From: Aminobacter sp. HY435
Lineage (GTDB): Bacteria; Pseudomonadota; Alphaproteobacteria; Rhizobiales; Rhizobiaceae
NCBI RefSeq assembly: GCF_027568395.1
Contig: NZ_JANKZL010000001.1
Location: forward strand, 124,001 to 188,000
Length of the DNA stretch: 64,000 bases
Reading direction: 5' to 3'
Shown here: positions 18,649-29,754 of the stretch, piece after piece
Layout: each line of letters begins with the position of its first letter
Numbering within the stretch: position 1 is the first letter of the stretch
Made by a program: the position numbers and the translations under genes
Notes under the pieces: generated by a model
Seen by the model: the letters and a program-made list of their open reading frames with translations, nothing else
Told to the model about the DNA's origin: nothing
Database searches by the model: none

Positions 18649-20025
18649 TCAGAAGAATTCGAGGCTAACGCGGAACATCTGCTCGACCTGCTTGACGGCC
18701 TTGTCGAGCGCGAAGATGACGACGCGGTCCTTCGGCTTGATCTTGACCGTGCCGCTCGGCTTGATGACATGGCCGTCGCGGTAGATCGCGCCGATGCGCA
18801 TGCCCTCCGGCAACTCCAGGTCGCTGAGCTGCGCGCCGACCAGCGGCGAGGTTTCGAGCGCCTCGGCCTCGATGATTTCGGCCGCCCCCCTCTGGATCGA
18901 ATGAACCTGCCGGATACGGCCGCGGCGCACATGCTGCAGCACGCGCGAGATCGTCACCGCACTTGGATTGACGTGCGCATCGATGCCCAGCGACTTGGTC
19001 AGGTCGTGGTAGGACGGGTTGTTGATCAGCGCCAGGTTGCCCTTGCAGCCGAGCCTCTTGGCCATGACGCTCGACAGGATGTTGACCTGGTCGTTGTTGG
19101 TCAACGCGACCATCAGGTCGGCGTCCTGAATGTCGGCTTCCAGCAGAAGCTTGTGGTCTAGCGCGCTGCCGTTGAGCACGACGGTGCGCCGCAACTCGTC
19201 GGCGACCTTGACCGCGCGCTCGCGGCTAGCCTCGATGATCTTGATCTTGGTGCGGCTTTGCCGCTGCTCCAGCGTACGCGCGACGAACAGGCCGATATTG
19301 CCGCCACCCGCGACGACGATGCGGGTCGCCTCCTGCTCGTCGTGACCGAAAAGACCGAGCGTGCGGCGCACCTGATCCTTGGTGGTGACGACATAGGCCA
19401 GGTCGCCAGCGACGAGCTGGTCGGCCGAACGCGGGATGAAAAGCCGGTCGTTTCGGCTGACGCCGACCACGGTCGAGGGCAGATCGGGGAAAAGTTCGCT
19501 CAACTGCGCCAGCGGCGTGTTGATGACCGGGCAGTCCTCCAGGCACTCGATCGCCACCATGATGATGCGGTTCTCGGCAAAACGCACGACGTCGGTGGCA
19601 CCCGGAAGCGAGATGCGGCGCAGCACCATTTCGCCGACTTCCAGCTCGGGAGAAATGATGACGTCGATGGGCAGGTGCTCGCGGGCGAACAGGTCCTGGT
19701 AGTGCGGCTGCAGATAGGATTGCGCGCGGATGCGGGCGATCTTCATCGGAACGTTGAACAGCGCATGCGCCACCTCGCAGGCGACGATGTTGACCTCGTC
19801 GAACAAGGTCACCGCGATGATCATGTCCGCTTCCTGCGCGCCGGCGGCCTCCAGCACCTCGGGATGCGAGCCGTGCCCGACAAAGCCCCGCACGTCGAGC
19901 TGGTCGCGCACCGCCTGGATCAGCTCAGGCGCCGTGTCTATGATCGAAACATCGTTCTTTTCGGCGGCGAGCCGCTCGGCGATGCCGTAGCCGACCTGCC
20001 CTGCCCCGCAAATGATTACGCGCAT
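18649..20025 (-). CDS. trkA: Trk system potassium uptake protein TrkA
   Basis: 458-residue peripheral membrane NAD(H)-binding regulator of the Trk K+ transporter. It has the duplicated organisation RCK_N-RCK_C-RCK_N-RCK_C: the first Rossmann motif is ICGAGQVGYGIAERL, the second VAGGGNIGLFVARTL around residue 235, each followed by a TrkA-C domain (the last near FALDKAVKQVEQMFRVS). ATG 20025. It is 31 bp downstream of ntrX in the ntr operon; that association is widespread in alphaproteobacteria. TrkH/TrkG is not in the window. Confidence 0.96.
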   Translation of the reverse strand: MRVIICGAGQVGYGIAERLAAEKNDVSIIDTAPELIQAVRDQLDVRGFVGHGSHPEVLEAAGAQEADMIIAVTLFDEVNIVACEVAHALFNVPMKIARIRAQSYLQPHYQDLFAREHLPIDVIISPELEVGEMVLRRISLPGATDVVRFAENRIIMVAIECLEDCPVINTPLAQLSELFPDLPSTVVGVSRNDRLFIPRSADQLVAGDLAYVVTTKDQVRRTLGLFGHDEQEATRIVVAGGGNIGLFVARTLEQRQSRTKIKIIEASRERAVKVADELRRTVVLNGSALDHKLLLEADIQDADLMVALTNNDQVNILSSVMAKRLGCKGNLALINNPSYHDLTKSLGIDAHVNPSAVTISRVLQHVRRGRIRQVHSIQRGAAEIIEAEALETSPLVGAQLSDLELPEGMRIGAIYRDGHVIKPSGTVKIKPKDRVVIFALDKAVKQVEQMFRVSLEFF

Positions 20026-20056
20026 GTTGGATATCTATCCTGGCAAATGAGCGCGC

Positions 20057-21418
20057 TCAAACGCCCAGCGACTTCAGCTTGCGGTGAAGTGCCGAACGCT
20101 CCATGCCGATGAACTCGGCGGTCTTGGAGATATTGCCGCCGAAACGGTTGATCTGGGCGATCAGATACTCCTTCTCGAACATCTCGCGCGCCTCGCGCAG
20201 CGGCAACGCCATGATGTGCTGGTCCGACTGGCTCGGCGCGCGCGGCATCACGTCGCCGATCTCGGATGGCAACAGGTCCGCGGTGATCGGCTGCTCGGGA
20301 TTGTCGCCGCGCGCGAGGATCAGCAGGCGCTCGACATTGTTGCGCAGCTGGCGGACATTGCCCGGCCAGTTGTGCGCCTGCAGCACCGCCAACGCGTCGT
20401 CGCCGATGCGGCGCGGCTTGATCCCCGCCTGCTTGGCCATCTGCTTCATGAAGTTGTCGACCAGATAGGGAATGTCCTCACGACGCTCCGCCAGCCCCGG
20501 CACCATGACGGGGACGACCGCGAGCCGGTGATAAAGATCCTCGCGGAAACGCCCCTCGGCGATCATCGCCTCGAGGTTCTGCGCGGTCGACGAGATGATG
20601 CGCACATCGACCTTGACCCTTTTGGTGCCGCCGACACGCTCGAACTGCTGGTCGACCAGCACGCGCAAGATCTTGTTTTGCGTCTCGCGCGGCATGTCTG
20701 CCACTTCATCGAGGTAGAGAATGCCCTGGTGCGCCTCTTCCAGCGCGCCGACCTTGCGTTCGCCGCCATTGGATTCGGTGCCGAACAGCTCGATCTCCAT
20801 CCGCTCGGGCGTGATGGTGGCGGCATTCAGCGTGACGAACGGACCGGCCTTGCGTGACGACAACGCATGGATCGCACGGGCCGCCATCTCCTTGCCGGAG
20901 CCGGAGGGGCCGATGATCATGATGCGGCTGTTGGTCGGCGCGACGCGATCGATGGTCTGCCTGAGCTGGCTCATCGCCGACGACATGCCGATCAGGTCAT
21001 GCGTCTCGCCGCTGCGCATCTTGAGTTCGGACACCTCGCGCTTGAGCTTCGACGTTTCCAGCGCCCGCTCGGCGATCAGGATCAGCCGGTCCGCCTTGAA
21101 CGGTTTCTCGATGAAATCATAGGCGCCGCGGCGGATGGCCGAAACGGCCGTTTCGATGTTGCCATGGCCGGAGATCATCACGACCGGGAGGTTCGGGTGC
21201 AGCGTCTTGATCTCGTCGAGCAGCGCCAGGCCGTCGAGCCGCGATCCCTGCAACCAGATGTCGAGGAAGATCAGGCGCGGCGCTCGGTCGGCGATCGCCG
21301 CAAGCGCGCTGTCGGCATCGAATGCCGTGCGGGTCTCGTGGCCCTCATCGCTCAGGATACCTGCGACCAGTTCGCGGATGTCTTCTTCGTCGTCAACGAT
21401 AAGAATATCAGACGCCAT
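20057..21418 (-). CDS. ntrX: nitrogen/redox response regulator NtrX, lacking the GAFTGA loop
   Basis: 453-residue NtrC-family regulator, partner of the NtrY kinase. Receiver domain residues 1-120 with phospho-acceptor Asp53 (FLDIWL), AAA+ domain with Walker A GPSGSGKEMAAR and LDEVADMP, and a C-terminal Fis-type HTH (NISKTAEFIGMERSALHRKL). Where sigma-54 activators have GAFTGA, this protein reads LFGTESNGGERKVGALEEA, so the sigma-54 contact loop is missing, as reported for Brucella NtrX. It probably regulates sigma-70-type promoters. ATG 21418 (MASDILIVDDEED) overlaps the end of ntrY by 11 bp, implying coupling. Confidence 0.95.
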   Translation of the reverse strand: MASDILIVDDEEDIRELVAGILSDEGHETRTAFDADSALAAIADRAPRLIFLDIWLQGSRLDGLALLDEIKTLHPNLPVVMISGHGNIETAVSAIRRGAYDFIEKPFKADRLILIAERALETSKLKREVSELKMRSGETHDLIGMSSAMSQLRQTIDRVAPTNSRIMIIGPSGSGKEMAARAIHALSSRKAGPFVTLNAATITPERMEIELFGTESNGGERKVGALEEAHQGILYLDEVADMPRETQNKILRVLVDQQFERVGGTKRVKVDVRIISSTAQNLEAMIAEGRFREDLYHRLAVVPVMVPGLAERREDIPYLVDNFMKQMAKQAGIKPRRIGDDALAVLQAHNWPGNVRQLRNNVERLLILARGDNPEQPITADLLPSEIGDVMPRAPSQSDQHIMALPLREAREMFEKEYLIAQINRFGGNISKTAEFIGMERSALHRKLKSLGV

Positions 21419-23711
21419 TTCCGACCTTTTCGGTTTGTCGTTCCTGCATCGCATCGCCCTTGGGAAGCGCGGCCTCTTCGGCCGCCGCGGGCAGGATCAT
21501 GCTGACCATCGCGCCGCGCCCACCATGGAAATCTGTCGGGGCGTCGTGAAGTTCCAATACTCCGCCGTGGTCCTCGACAATTTTCTTGACGATCGCGAGG
21601 CCAAGCCCGGTGCCTTTCTCGCGCGTCGTCATATAGGGCTCGAGCAGCCGCTGACGGTTTTCACGCGGCAGCCCCTTGCCATTGTCGATGACATCGATGC
21701 GGATCGAATTGCCGTCACGCCGCGCCCGGATCTTGATGACCCCGGCCTCGCCGGTCTGGCGTTCCGCCGCCTCGATCGCTTCGGCGGCATTCTTGATGAT
21801 GTTGCCGAAGGCCTGGGCCATCAGACGGCTGTCGAAGGTGCCCTTGAGCGGCCCCGGCGTTATCTCGCGCTCGAAGGCGATATCGGACCGGCTGACCTCG
21901 ACCAGGAACGACGCCTCGCGCAACGGCTCGCGAACGTCGATGACCTTCATTTCCGGCTTCGGCATGCGCGCAAAGGCCGAGAACTCGTCGACCATGCGCC
22001 CGATGTCGCCAACTTGCCGGATGATCGTATCGGTGCACTGGTCGAAGACTTCGCGATCTTCGGTAATGACCTTGCCGTAGCGCCTGCGGATGCGCTCGGC
22101 CGACAGCTGGATCGGCGTCAACGGGTTCTTGATCTCATGGGCAATGCGCCGCGCGACGTCGGCCCAGGCCGATGTGCGCTGGGCCGATACCAGGTCGGTG
22201 ATGTCGTCGATGGTGACGACATAGGACTTGTCGCCGACTTCGCTTTCGCTCTCCTCGACCGTCACCTGAACGTTGAAGGTGCGTTCGGCCCCGGTGCGAT
22301 AGAACGTGACCTGCTCGCGATAGACCGGGCGCCCGGACTTGCGGCCAATCTCGAACACGCGGCCGACATGCGGGAGCAGGATCGAAAGGTTCTGGCCAAG
22401 CGATTCTTCTGCCGACAGGCCGAGCATCGTCTCGGCCGAGCGGTTGACGATGGTGATGCTGCCGTAGGGATCGACGCCGATGACGCCGGCGGTGACGCCC
22501 GACAGGACCGCTTCGGAGAAACGGCGACGCTCGTCGATCACGTCCTTGGCAGTCAGGATCTCGTTCCGCTGCGACTTCAGTTCGAGCAGCATGTTGTTGA
22601 ACGTGTGGCTCAGCGCGCCGACATCGCCGTCGGACAGGCGCACCGGCACCGAGACGTCGAGATTGCCGGTGGCCACCTCGTCAGCGGCGCCGATCAACTG
22701 CCGGATCGGGCGGACCAGGCGATCGGCAACCGCAATGCCTGTCCAGATGGCGGAAAGAACGACGATCAGAGTCAGTCCGAGATAAAGCAGAGCAAAGGCA
22801 ATCTGGGTCGTCCGCCTGTTGGCCCCGAGGTCGCGGTATTCGTCGGTGTTGGCGGTAACGATCTGGCGCGCCTTGATGACCTCCGGGTCGACCAGCCGGA
22901 TGGTGTAGAGATACAGCCCCTCGATCTCGCGCAGCTTGACGATCGCGCCGACGATATTGCGCGTCTTGGGCTCGATCAGCACCGGCTTGCCGTCGGCAGC
23001 CGCCTCGACTGCCGTGGGAGGCGGCTCGGGCATGGCAAAATCGGCGCCGGTCCTGGCGCTCATCACGAAAGAGCCGTCGGGCTTGATCAGCGCCGCGTGC
23101 GCCAGCGCCCTGAACGACGCCTGCCTGCTCATGAAGTCGAGGAAGCCGCTGCGGTCGAGCCCGTAGAGCGTACGCGCATTGTCGAGGTCATTGGCCATCG
23201 ACAAGGTAGTGCTCTGCAGGTTGCGCGCGTTCTCCTGGACGTAGGCCTCGGCGATCGACAGCGACGAGTTGACAATCGTCTTGGTGCGGATCTCGAACCA
23301 GCGGTCGAGGCCGATGTCGAGCGTGATCGAGGCGACGATGGCGACGAGCAGCGCCGGCAACGCGGCGACCAGCGCGAACATGGTGACGATGCGGACATGC
23401 AGCCGCGACGCCGCCTTGCCGTGGCGCCGCGCCATGACGATGCGGTGAACCTCGATCGCGATCAGCCCGACCAGAACGAGGATGAACACCGCATTGATGC
23501 CGATCAGCGTCAGTGTCGTGGTCGAATCAGGAGTGATCGGGGTGACGCCGACGAGGATCGCAAACGAGACCGCGGCAGACACCAGGGCAGCGACAATCGC
23601 CAGCACGCCGGGAAGCGCCAGAAGACGCCGGCCGTCCTGCCGCCCCTTGCCCGGGAAAAGCGGTTCGTTCAGAGGTTGTGCCTGAATCGCCATACTGCCG
23701 TGTTGAGACAT
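21408..23711 (-). CDS. ntrY: sensor histidine kinase NtrY
   Basis: About 767 residues. Three N-terminal membrane helices are followed by a long extracytoplasmic stretch, a fourth helix (IAFALLYLGLTLIVVLSAIWTG), a HAMP region (LVRPIRQLIGAADEVATGNL), a PAS domain (VLSGVTAGVIGVDPYGSI), the phospho-acceptor histidine in [15 protein letters not shown], and an HATPase domain (NIIKNAAEAIEAA, KGTGLGLAIVKKIVEDHGG). NtrY senses redox or nitrogen status and phosphorylates NtrX. Start uncertain: ATG 23711 is used, ATG 23693 (MAIQAQPLNEPLFPG) is also plausible, and neither has a strong ribosome-binding site. A perfect inverted repeat lies 42 bp upstream. Confidence 0.94.
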   Translation of the reverse strand: MSQHGSMAIQAQPLNEPLFPGKGRQDGRRLLALPGVLAIVAALVSAAVSFAILVGVTPITPDSTTTLTLIGINAVFILVLVGLIAIEVHRIVMARRHGKAASRLHVRIVTMFALVAALPALLVAIVASITLDIGLDRWFEIRTKTIVNSSLSIAEAYVQENARNLQSTTLSMANDLDNARTLYGLDRSGFLDFMSRQASFRALAHAALIKPDGSFVMSARTGADFAMPEPPPTAVEAAADGKPVLIEPKTRNIVGAIVKLREIEGLYLYTIRLVDPEVIKARQIVTANTDEYRDLGANRRTTQIAFALLYLGLTLIVVLSAIWTGIAVADRLVRPIRQLIGAADEVATGNLDVSVPVRLSDGDVGALSHTFNNMLLELKSQRNEILTAKDVIDERRRFSEAVLSGVTAGVIGVDPYGSITIVNRSAETMLGLSAEESLGQNLSILLPHVGRVFEIGRKSGRPVYREQVTFYRTGAERTFNVQVTVEESESEVGDKSYVVTIDDITDLVSAQRTSAWADVARRIAHEIKNPLTPIQLSAERIRRRYGKVITEDREVFDQCTDTIIRQVGDIGRMVDEFSAFARMPKPEMKVIDVREPLREASFLVEVSRSDIAFEREITPGPLKGTFDSRLMAQAFGNIIKNAAEAIEAAERQTGEAGVIKIRARRDGNSIRIDVIDNGKGLPRENRQRLLEPYMTTREKGTGLGLAIVKKIVEDHGGVLELHDAPTDFHGGRGAMVSMILPAAAEEAALPKGDAMQERQTEKVGNGV

Positions 23712-23752
23712 CAATTGCGGCGCATCTATGCAACGCATTGTGGCGATTATGC

Positions 23753-23779
23753 AACATTTTCGCCGCGAACGAAAATGTT
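23753..23779. promoter_or_regulatory. perfect inverted repeat between ntrC and ntrY
   Basis: AACATTTTCG (23753-23762) and CGAAAATGTT (23770-23779) are perfect 10-bp inverted repeats around a 7-base spacer, in the 109-bp gap between the ntrC stop and the ntrY start. No T-tract follows on the minus strand, so an operator for a dimeric regulator, or an mRNA processing hairpin, is more likely than a terminator. CAACGCATTG at 23731-23740 fits the loose CAA-N3-5-TTG pattern reported for Brucella NtrX. Confidence 0.55.
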
Positions 23780-23820
23780 TCGACAGGCTTTCGACAGATA
23801 TGCGTTTGGCGTTCGCCTGT

Positions 23821-25274
<1,454 letters not shown>

Positions 25275-25278
<4 letters not shown>

Positions 25279-26411
25279 CGATGATCTCCTTGGCTTTCGT
25301 CTTGCTGGTGCAGGGGCAGTTCCTTCCATGCCGGCATCAACACGCGGAACGTCGTGCCACGTGGTGTCGAATCGCATTCGATGACGCCGCCATGGTCGCC
25401 GACGATCTTGGCGACCAGCGCCAGGCCGAGGCCCGAGCCATTGGGCTTGGTGGTGATGAACGGGTCGAACAGGATCGGCAAGATGTCTTCCGACACGCCC
25501 GGCCCATTGTCGTGGACGCAAAATTCGAGCGGCAGCGACACGCGGTCCTGCGAGCCCGGCATGGACATGCGGATGCCGGGACGAAACGCCGTCGACAGGG
25601 TGATTTCGCCATGCGGATCGTGGCCGATTGCCTCGGCCGCGTTCTTCACCAGATTGAGGAAAATCTGCACCAGCTGGTCACGATTGGCGAAAACCGGAGG
25701 CAACGATGGATCATAGTCCTCCAGAAATTTGATTCCATTGGCAAAACCGTTCTTCGCCACGGCCTTCACATGGTCGAGCACCACGTGGATGTTGACCGGA
25801 TAGCGATCGATCGGCCGCTCGTCCGAAAATACCTCCATGCGATCGACCAGCGAGACGATGCGGTCGGTCTCGTCGGTAATCAGCCGCGTCAGCGCCCTGT
25901 CCTCGTCGGATGCCGAGAGCTCCAAAAGCTGTGCCGCACCACGAATGCCTGACAGCGGGTTCTTGATTTCGTGCGCCAGCATGGCTGCAAGCCCGGTGAC
26001 GGAGCGCGCCGCGCCCCGGTGCGTCATCTGGCGGTCGATCTTGTCGGCCATCGAACGCTCCTGGAACATGATCACCACCGAGCCCGGCAGTTCGGAAGCG
26101 GGCGCGACGTAGAGGTCGACCATCTTTTCGATGCCGAGCCGTGGCGACGACACGTCGACGCGGTATTCGTTGACCGCCGTGTTGCGCTCGCGCACCTGCT
26201 CGACCAGCGTCAGGATGGGGCTGCCGAAAGGCACGAACCGCGACAGTTCGCTGCGCGCCAGCACCGCTGCACTTGAGCGGAAGAAATCCTCGGCGTCGGC
26301 GTTTGCAAAGCTGATGAAGTTGTCGGGGCCGATCATGATGACCGGCCGCCGGATCGTGTTCAGCACGATCTGCGCCGCATCCACTGGCGTTGAAACCGGG
26401 GGGATGCTCAT
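25275..26411 (-). CDS. ntrB: nitrogen regulation sensor kinase NtrB
   Basis: 378-residue soluble two-component kinase/phosphatase for NtrC, controlled by PII (GlnB). An N-terminal PAS domain ([26 protein letters not shown]) precedes the DHp region with phospho-acceptor His147 in [19 protein letters not shown] and the HATPase core ([39 protein letters not shown]). No membrane segment. The start at ATG 26411 overlaps the dusB stop by 4 bp and its own stop overlaps ntrC by 4 bp, so dusB-ntrB-ntrC forms a tightly coupled unit. Confidence 0.97.
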
Positions 26412-27436
26412 GCGGCGTTCCTTTCGAAAGAAGGTGCGCCGAAGGCCGTAAGTGCTTCACGAAGCGCTGAAATGACTTGTTGCGGCTCGAACGACGTCAG
26501 CGCCGCACGCCGGAGTTCATCGGGAAGGTCCGCGCTATGCCGGTCGAGATACCAGCCGAGGTGCTTGCGCGCCTGGCGCAGGCCGCTTTCGACGCCGTAG
26601 AGCGCCAGCATGTCCTCGTAGTGGGCGACGACATAGTCGACCATCTCTGCACCGCCCTGTGGCACGCCGGACGCCGCAGTGCCTGATGCAAGCGCGGCGA
26701 TGACGCCGGCGGTCCACGGCGCACCATAGTGCGACCGTCCGGCCATCACGGCGTCGGCGCCGGACTGTTCGAGAATGTCAGCCGCATCCTGGGGCGTGGC
26801 AACATCGCCATTGGCAACCACGGGAATGCCCACGGCCTGCTTGACCCGGGCAATCGCGCGCCAATCGGCCTTGCCCTGATAGAACTGACAGCGCGTACGC
26901 CCATGGATCGTCACCATCCTGACGCCGGCCTGCTCGGCCCGGCTGGCAAGCTCCGGCGCGTTCAACACGTCGTCATCCCAGCCGAGCCGCATCTTGACCG
27001 TCACGGGAACATCGACCGCGCCGACGACTGCGTCGATCAGGGTCAGCGCAAAGTCGAGATCGCGCATCAGCGCCGAGCCGGCATAGCCGCCTGTCACCTT
27101 CTTCGCCGGGCACCCCATGTTGATATCGATTACATCGGCGCCTTCGCCGGCGGCGATGCGCGCGCCCTCGGCCATATGGGCGGCCTCGCGGCCGGCCAGT
27201 TGCACCATGTGAACAGGCAGGCCCGAATGACGGATGCGAAAGCCGCTCGAGCCGCGACCTTTGGCAAGTTCCCCGCTGGCGACCATCTCGGAAACGACGA
27301 GACCCGCGCCGTGCGCATAAGCGCGCCTGCGGAACGCGTCGTCGGTGACGCCCGACATTGGCGCGAGAAACACGCGATTGCGGATCGTCACATCGCCGAT
27401 CGACAGCGGCTCGCCGAGTTTCTTGATATCAGTCAT
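26408..27436 (-). CDS. dusB: tRNA-dihydrouridine synthase DusB (NifR3)
   Basis: 342-residue FMN enzyme that reduces uridine to dihydrouridine in the tRNA D-loop; historically called NifR3 because it heads the ntrBC operon in Rhizobium, Rhodobacter and Azospirillum. Motifs: [14 protein letters not shown] near residue 25, the catalytic cysteine in [35 protein letters not shown] and [11 protein letters not shown]. Start placed at ATG 27436 ([15 protein letters not shown]); the further upstream frame lacks homology. First gene of the operon, divergent from ispDF across 140 bp, which must contain the main ntr operon promoter. Confidence 0.95.
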   Translation of the reverse strand: MTDIKKLGEPLSIGDVTIRNRVFLAPMSGVTDDAFRRRAYAHGAGLVVSEMVASGELAKGRGSSGFRIRHSGLPVHMVQLAGREAAHMAEGARIAAGEGADVIDINMGCPAKKVTGGYAGSALMRDLDFALTLIDAVVGAVDVPVTVKMRLGWDDDVLNAPELASRAEQAGVRMVTIHGRTRCQFYQGKADWRAIARVKQAVGIPVVANGDVATPQDAADILEQSGADAVMAGRSHYGAPWTAGVIAALASGTAASGVPQGGAEMVDYVVAHYEDMLALYGVESGLRQARKHLGWYLDRHSADLPDELRRAALTSFEPQQVISALREALTAFGAPSFERNAA

Positions 27437-27576
27437 GCACAAAAACAAAGCACCAATCGTCTCTGCACAATGAGTAACCACACTCCGGTCATAGTGCAAC
27501 TGCGAAATGACAGCCGATTGCGGCGCTTTCGGGATTCTTCTGGCCTTCCGCGGCACACCCGACTAAGCCTCGACGC

Positions 27577-28797
27577 ATGACTGATCCGTTTGAAAACCGT
27601 CCTGAAAACTCCGTTGCCGTGGTGATCGTTGCCGCAGGCCGCGGCGAACGCGCCGGCCAGGGCGATGGCCCGAAGCAGTATCGCAAGGTCGGCGGCAAGG
27701 CTGTGATCTGGCACACGCTGAAGGCATTCCTCGATCACCCCGGCATCGGCCCGGTGGCGGTGGCAATCCACGCCGACGACGGCGACCTGTTCCGCACGGC
27801 GGCCGCCGAGTTCGCCCCGCGCGTCAAGACCGTCGTGGGCGGCGCGACGCGGCAGGAATCGACCCGCCTTGCCCTGCGCGCGCTGGAACTGGACAAACCG
27901 GCTGCCGTACTCATTCATGATGGCGTGCGTCCCTTCGTCGCCGCCGACGTCATCGACCGCACCATCGCCGGCATCGATGCGACGCACGGCTCGCTGCCGT
28001 CGTTGCCTGTTTCCGACACGCTGAAGAAGGAAACGGTAGGCCAGATCGTCGGCGAGACCATCCCCCGCGCCGGACTGCACGCGGCACAAACGCCGCAGGG
28101 CTTTCCGTTCGGCCCGATACTCGCCGCGCACCAGCGCGCCTTCGAGGCCGGGCGCAACGACTTCACCGACGACTCCGCCATCGCCGAGTGGGCCGGCGTC
28201 CCTGTCAGGCTGGTGCTTGGTTCCCCCGACAACGTCAAACTTACCTGGGCTAAGGACATCGCCATGGCCGACCAGCGCCTTTCCGGCCAGACAATGAGCT
28301 TTCCCGACGTCCGCACCGGCAATGGCTACGATGTGCATTCCTTCGAGGAAGGCGACCATGTCTGGCTCTGCGGCGTCAAAATCCCCCACACCAAAAAGCT
28401 CAATGGCCATTCGGATGCCGACGTCGGCCTGCATGCGCTCACCGACGCGCTGCTCGCCACCTGCGGCGCCGGCGACATCGGCACGCATTTCCCCCCCTCC
28501 GATCCGCAGTGGAAGGGTGCTGCCTCGCGCATCTTCGTTGAACATGCAGCGTCGGTCGTGCGGTCGCGTGGCGGCCGTATCGCCAATGCCGATATCACGC
28601 TGATCAGCGAGGCGCCCCGCGTCGGCCCGCATCGCGCAGCCATGACGGCGGCACTTTCCGACATGCTGCGGATTTCGCCCGAACGCATCTCGATCAAGGC
28701 GACGACCAACGAAAAGCTGGGTTTTGTCGGCCGCGAGGAAGGCATCGCGGCAATCGCCACCGCAAGCGTCGTCTACCCCGGGGAACTGCCCGAATGA
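27577..28797 (+). CDS. ispDF: bifunctional IspD/IspF isoprenoid enzyme
   Basis: 406-residue fusion catalysing two steps of the MEP pathway: CTP-dependent cytidylylation of 2-C-methyl-D-erythritol 4-phosphate (IspD) and cyclisation to the 2,4-cyclodiphosphate (IspF). Residues ~9-230 are IspD ([20 protein letters not shown] with the nucleotide loop, [22 protein letters not shown]). Residues ~247-405 are IspF ([19 protein letters not shown] with metal ligands, [17 protein letters not shown]). The fusion is characteristic of alpha- and epsilonproteobacteria. The stop overlaps the start of pncC by 4 bp (ATGA). Confidence 0.97.
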   Translation: MTDPFENRPENSVAVVIVAAGRGERAGQGDGPKQYRKVGGKAVIWHTLKAFLDHPGIGPVAVAIHADDGDLFRTAAAEFAPRVKTVVGGATRQESTRLALRALELDKPAAVLIHDGVRPFVAADVIDRTIAGIDATHGSLPSLPVSDTLKKETVGQIVGETIPRAGLHAAQTPQGFPFGPILAAHQRAFEAGRNDFTDDSAIAEWAGVPVRLVLGSPDNVKLTWAKDIAMADQRLSGQTMSFPDVRTGNGYDVHSFEEGDHVWLCGVKIPHTKKLNGHSDADVGLHALTDALLATCGAGDIGTHFPPSDPQWKGAASRIFVEHAASVVRSRGGRIANADITLISEAPRVGPHRAAMTAALSDMLRISPERISIKATTNEKLGFVGREEGIAAIATASVVYPGELPE

Positions 28798-29300
28798 GCG
28801 ACATAGGCGCCCTCGCCTCAGCCCTGCTTGAAGCCTGCGAGGCGCATGGCGTGATGGTCGCCACCGCCGAAAGCTGCACCGGCGGCATGATCGTCGCTGC
28901 CCTGACCGACATCGCCGGCTCGTCGGCGGTCGTCGACCGCGGCTTCATCACCTATTCCAACGAAGCCAAGAGGGAAATGCTCGGCGTCTCCGAGGCGACA
29001 CTCAAGGCGCATGGCGCGGTCTCCCGCGAAACGGCGCTGGAGATGGCGGCAGGCGCGCTGGCCCACTCCCGCGCCAGCCTGGCGCTGGCGGTGACCGGTG
29101 TCGCCGGCCCGGGCGGCGGCTCGGCAGAAAAGCCCGTCGGCCTGGTCTGGTTCGGTGTCGCCAGGGCAGGCAGGCCCGTCGAGGCGGAATTCCGTCTGTT
29201 CGAGAACAAGGGCCGCGACTTCATCCGCCGCGAGACGGTCAGGACGGCGCTCGGGCTGGGCTTGCGGGCTGTCGATCAGGCCAGTTTCGCCGGCCCATAG
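28794..29300 (+). CDS. pncC: nicotinamide-nucleotide amidohydrolase (CinA C-terminal family)
   Basis: 168-residue protein consisting only of the CinA C-terminal domain, the NMN deamidase that feeds nicotinamide mononucleotide back to NAD synthesis. Diagnostic [21 protein letters not shown] with the catalytic serine, [28 protein letters not shown] and [14 protein letters not shown] are all present. There is no MoaB-like N-terminal half, so it is not full-length CinA. Co-transcribed with ispDF. Its last 25 bp overlap the end of the convergent COQ10-like gene. Confidence 0.94.
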   Translation: MSDIGALASALLEACEAHGVMVATAESCTGGMIVAALTDIAGSSAVVDRGFITYSNEAKREMLGVSEATLKAHGAVSRETALEMAAGALAHSRASLALAVTGVAGPGGGSAEKPVGLVWFGVARAGRPVEAEFRLFENKGRDFIRRETVRTALGLGLRAVDQASFAGP

Positions 29301-29737
29301 ATCGCGTCCGCCCGCTTTTCGAAGGCTTCGGCGAACATGCGGAAGGCGCGATCGAACATCGTGCCCATCAGTGCGCCGAGAATGCGGCTCTTGAATTCGT
29401 AGTCGATGAAGAACTCGACGCTTGAACCGCCGCCGGCGGCCGGCACGAATTTCCACTCATTGGTCAGGTAGCGGAAAGGCCCGTCGAGATACTTGACGTC
29501 GATGGTGTTTTCCTGCGGCGTGAGCAGAACCTGGGTGGTGAAGGTCTCGCGGATCGCCTTGTAGCCGATCGTCATGTCGGCGACGAGGATTTCGCGGCCG
29601 TCGCGCTCGCGCCGGGTGCGTACCGCAAGCGCTTCGCAAAGCGGCAGGAACTCAGGATACTTCTCGACATCTGCGACCAGGGCGAACATCTGCTCCGGCG
29701 GATGGTCGACATGGCGCGTGGTTTCGAATTTCGGCAT
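29276..29737 (-). CDS. START-like ubiquinone-binding protein (COQ10/RatA family)
   Basis: 153-residue SRPBCC/START-fold protein. The pattern MPKFETTRHVDHPPEQMFALVADVEKYPEFLPLC, then LTPQENTIDVKYLDGPFRYLTNEWKF and VEFFIDYEFKSRILGALMGTMFDRAFRMFAEAFEKRA, is that of COQ10, which binds coenzyme Q and supports respiration. The same family contains E. coli RatA, described as a ribosome-association toxin; there is no RatB partner next to it here, so the CoQ role is favoured. Located 17 bp after lipA on the same strand. Confidence 0.88.
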   Translation of the reverse strand: MPKFETTRHVDHPPEQMFALVADVEKYPEFLPLCEALAVRTRRERDGREILVADMTIGYKAIRETFTTQVLLTPQENTIDVKYLDGPFRYLTNEWKFVPAAGGGSSVEFFIDYEFKSRILGALMGTMFDRAFRMFAEAFEKRADAIYGPAKLA

Positions 29738-29754
29738 GCTGTGCCTGGGACGCG

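Noticed and set aside
29276-29737. RatA toxin of a toxin-antitoxin module
   Set aside because: The protein is in the COQ10/RatA family but no RatB-like partner gene is adjacent, and the context (lipA, respiration-linked genes) favours the ubiquinone-binding role.
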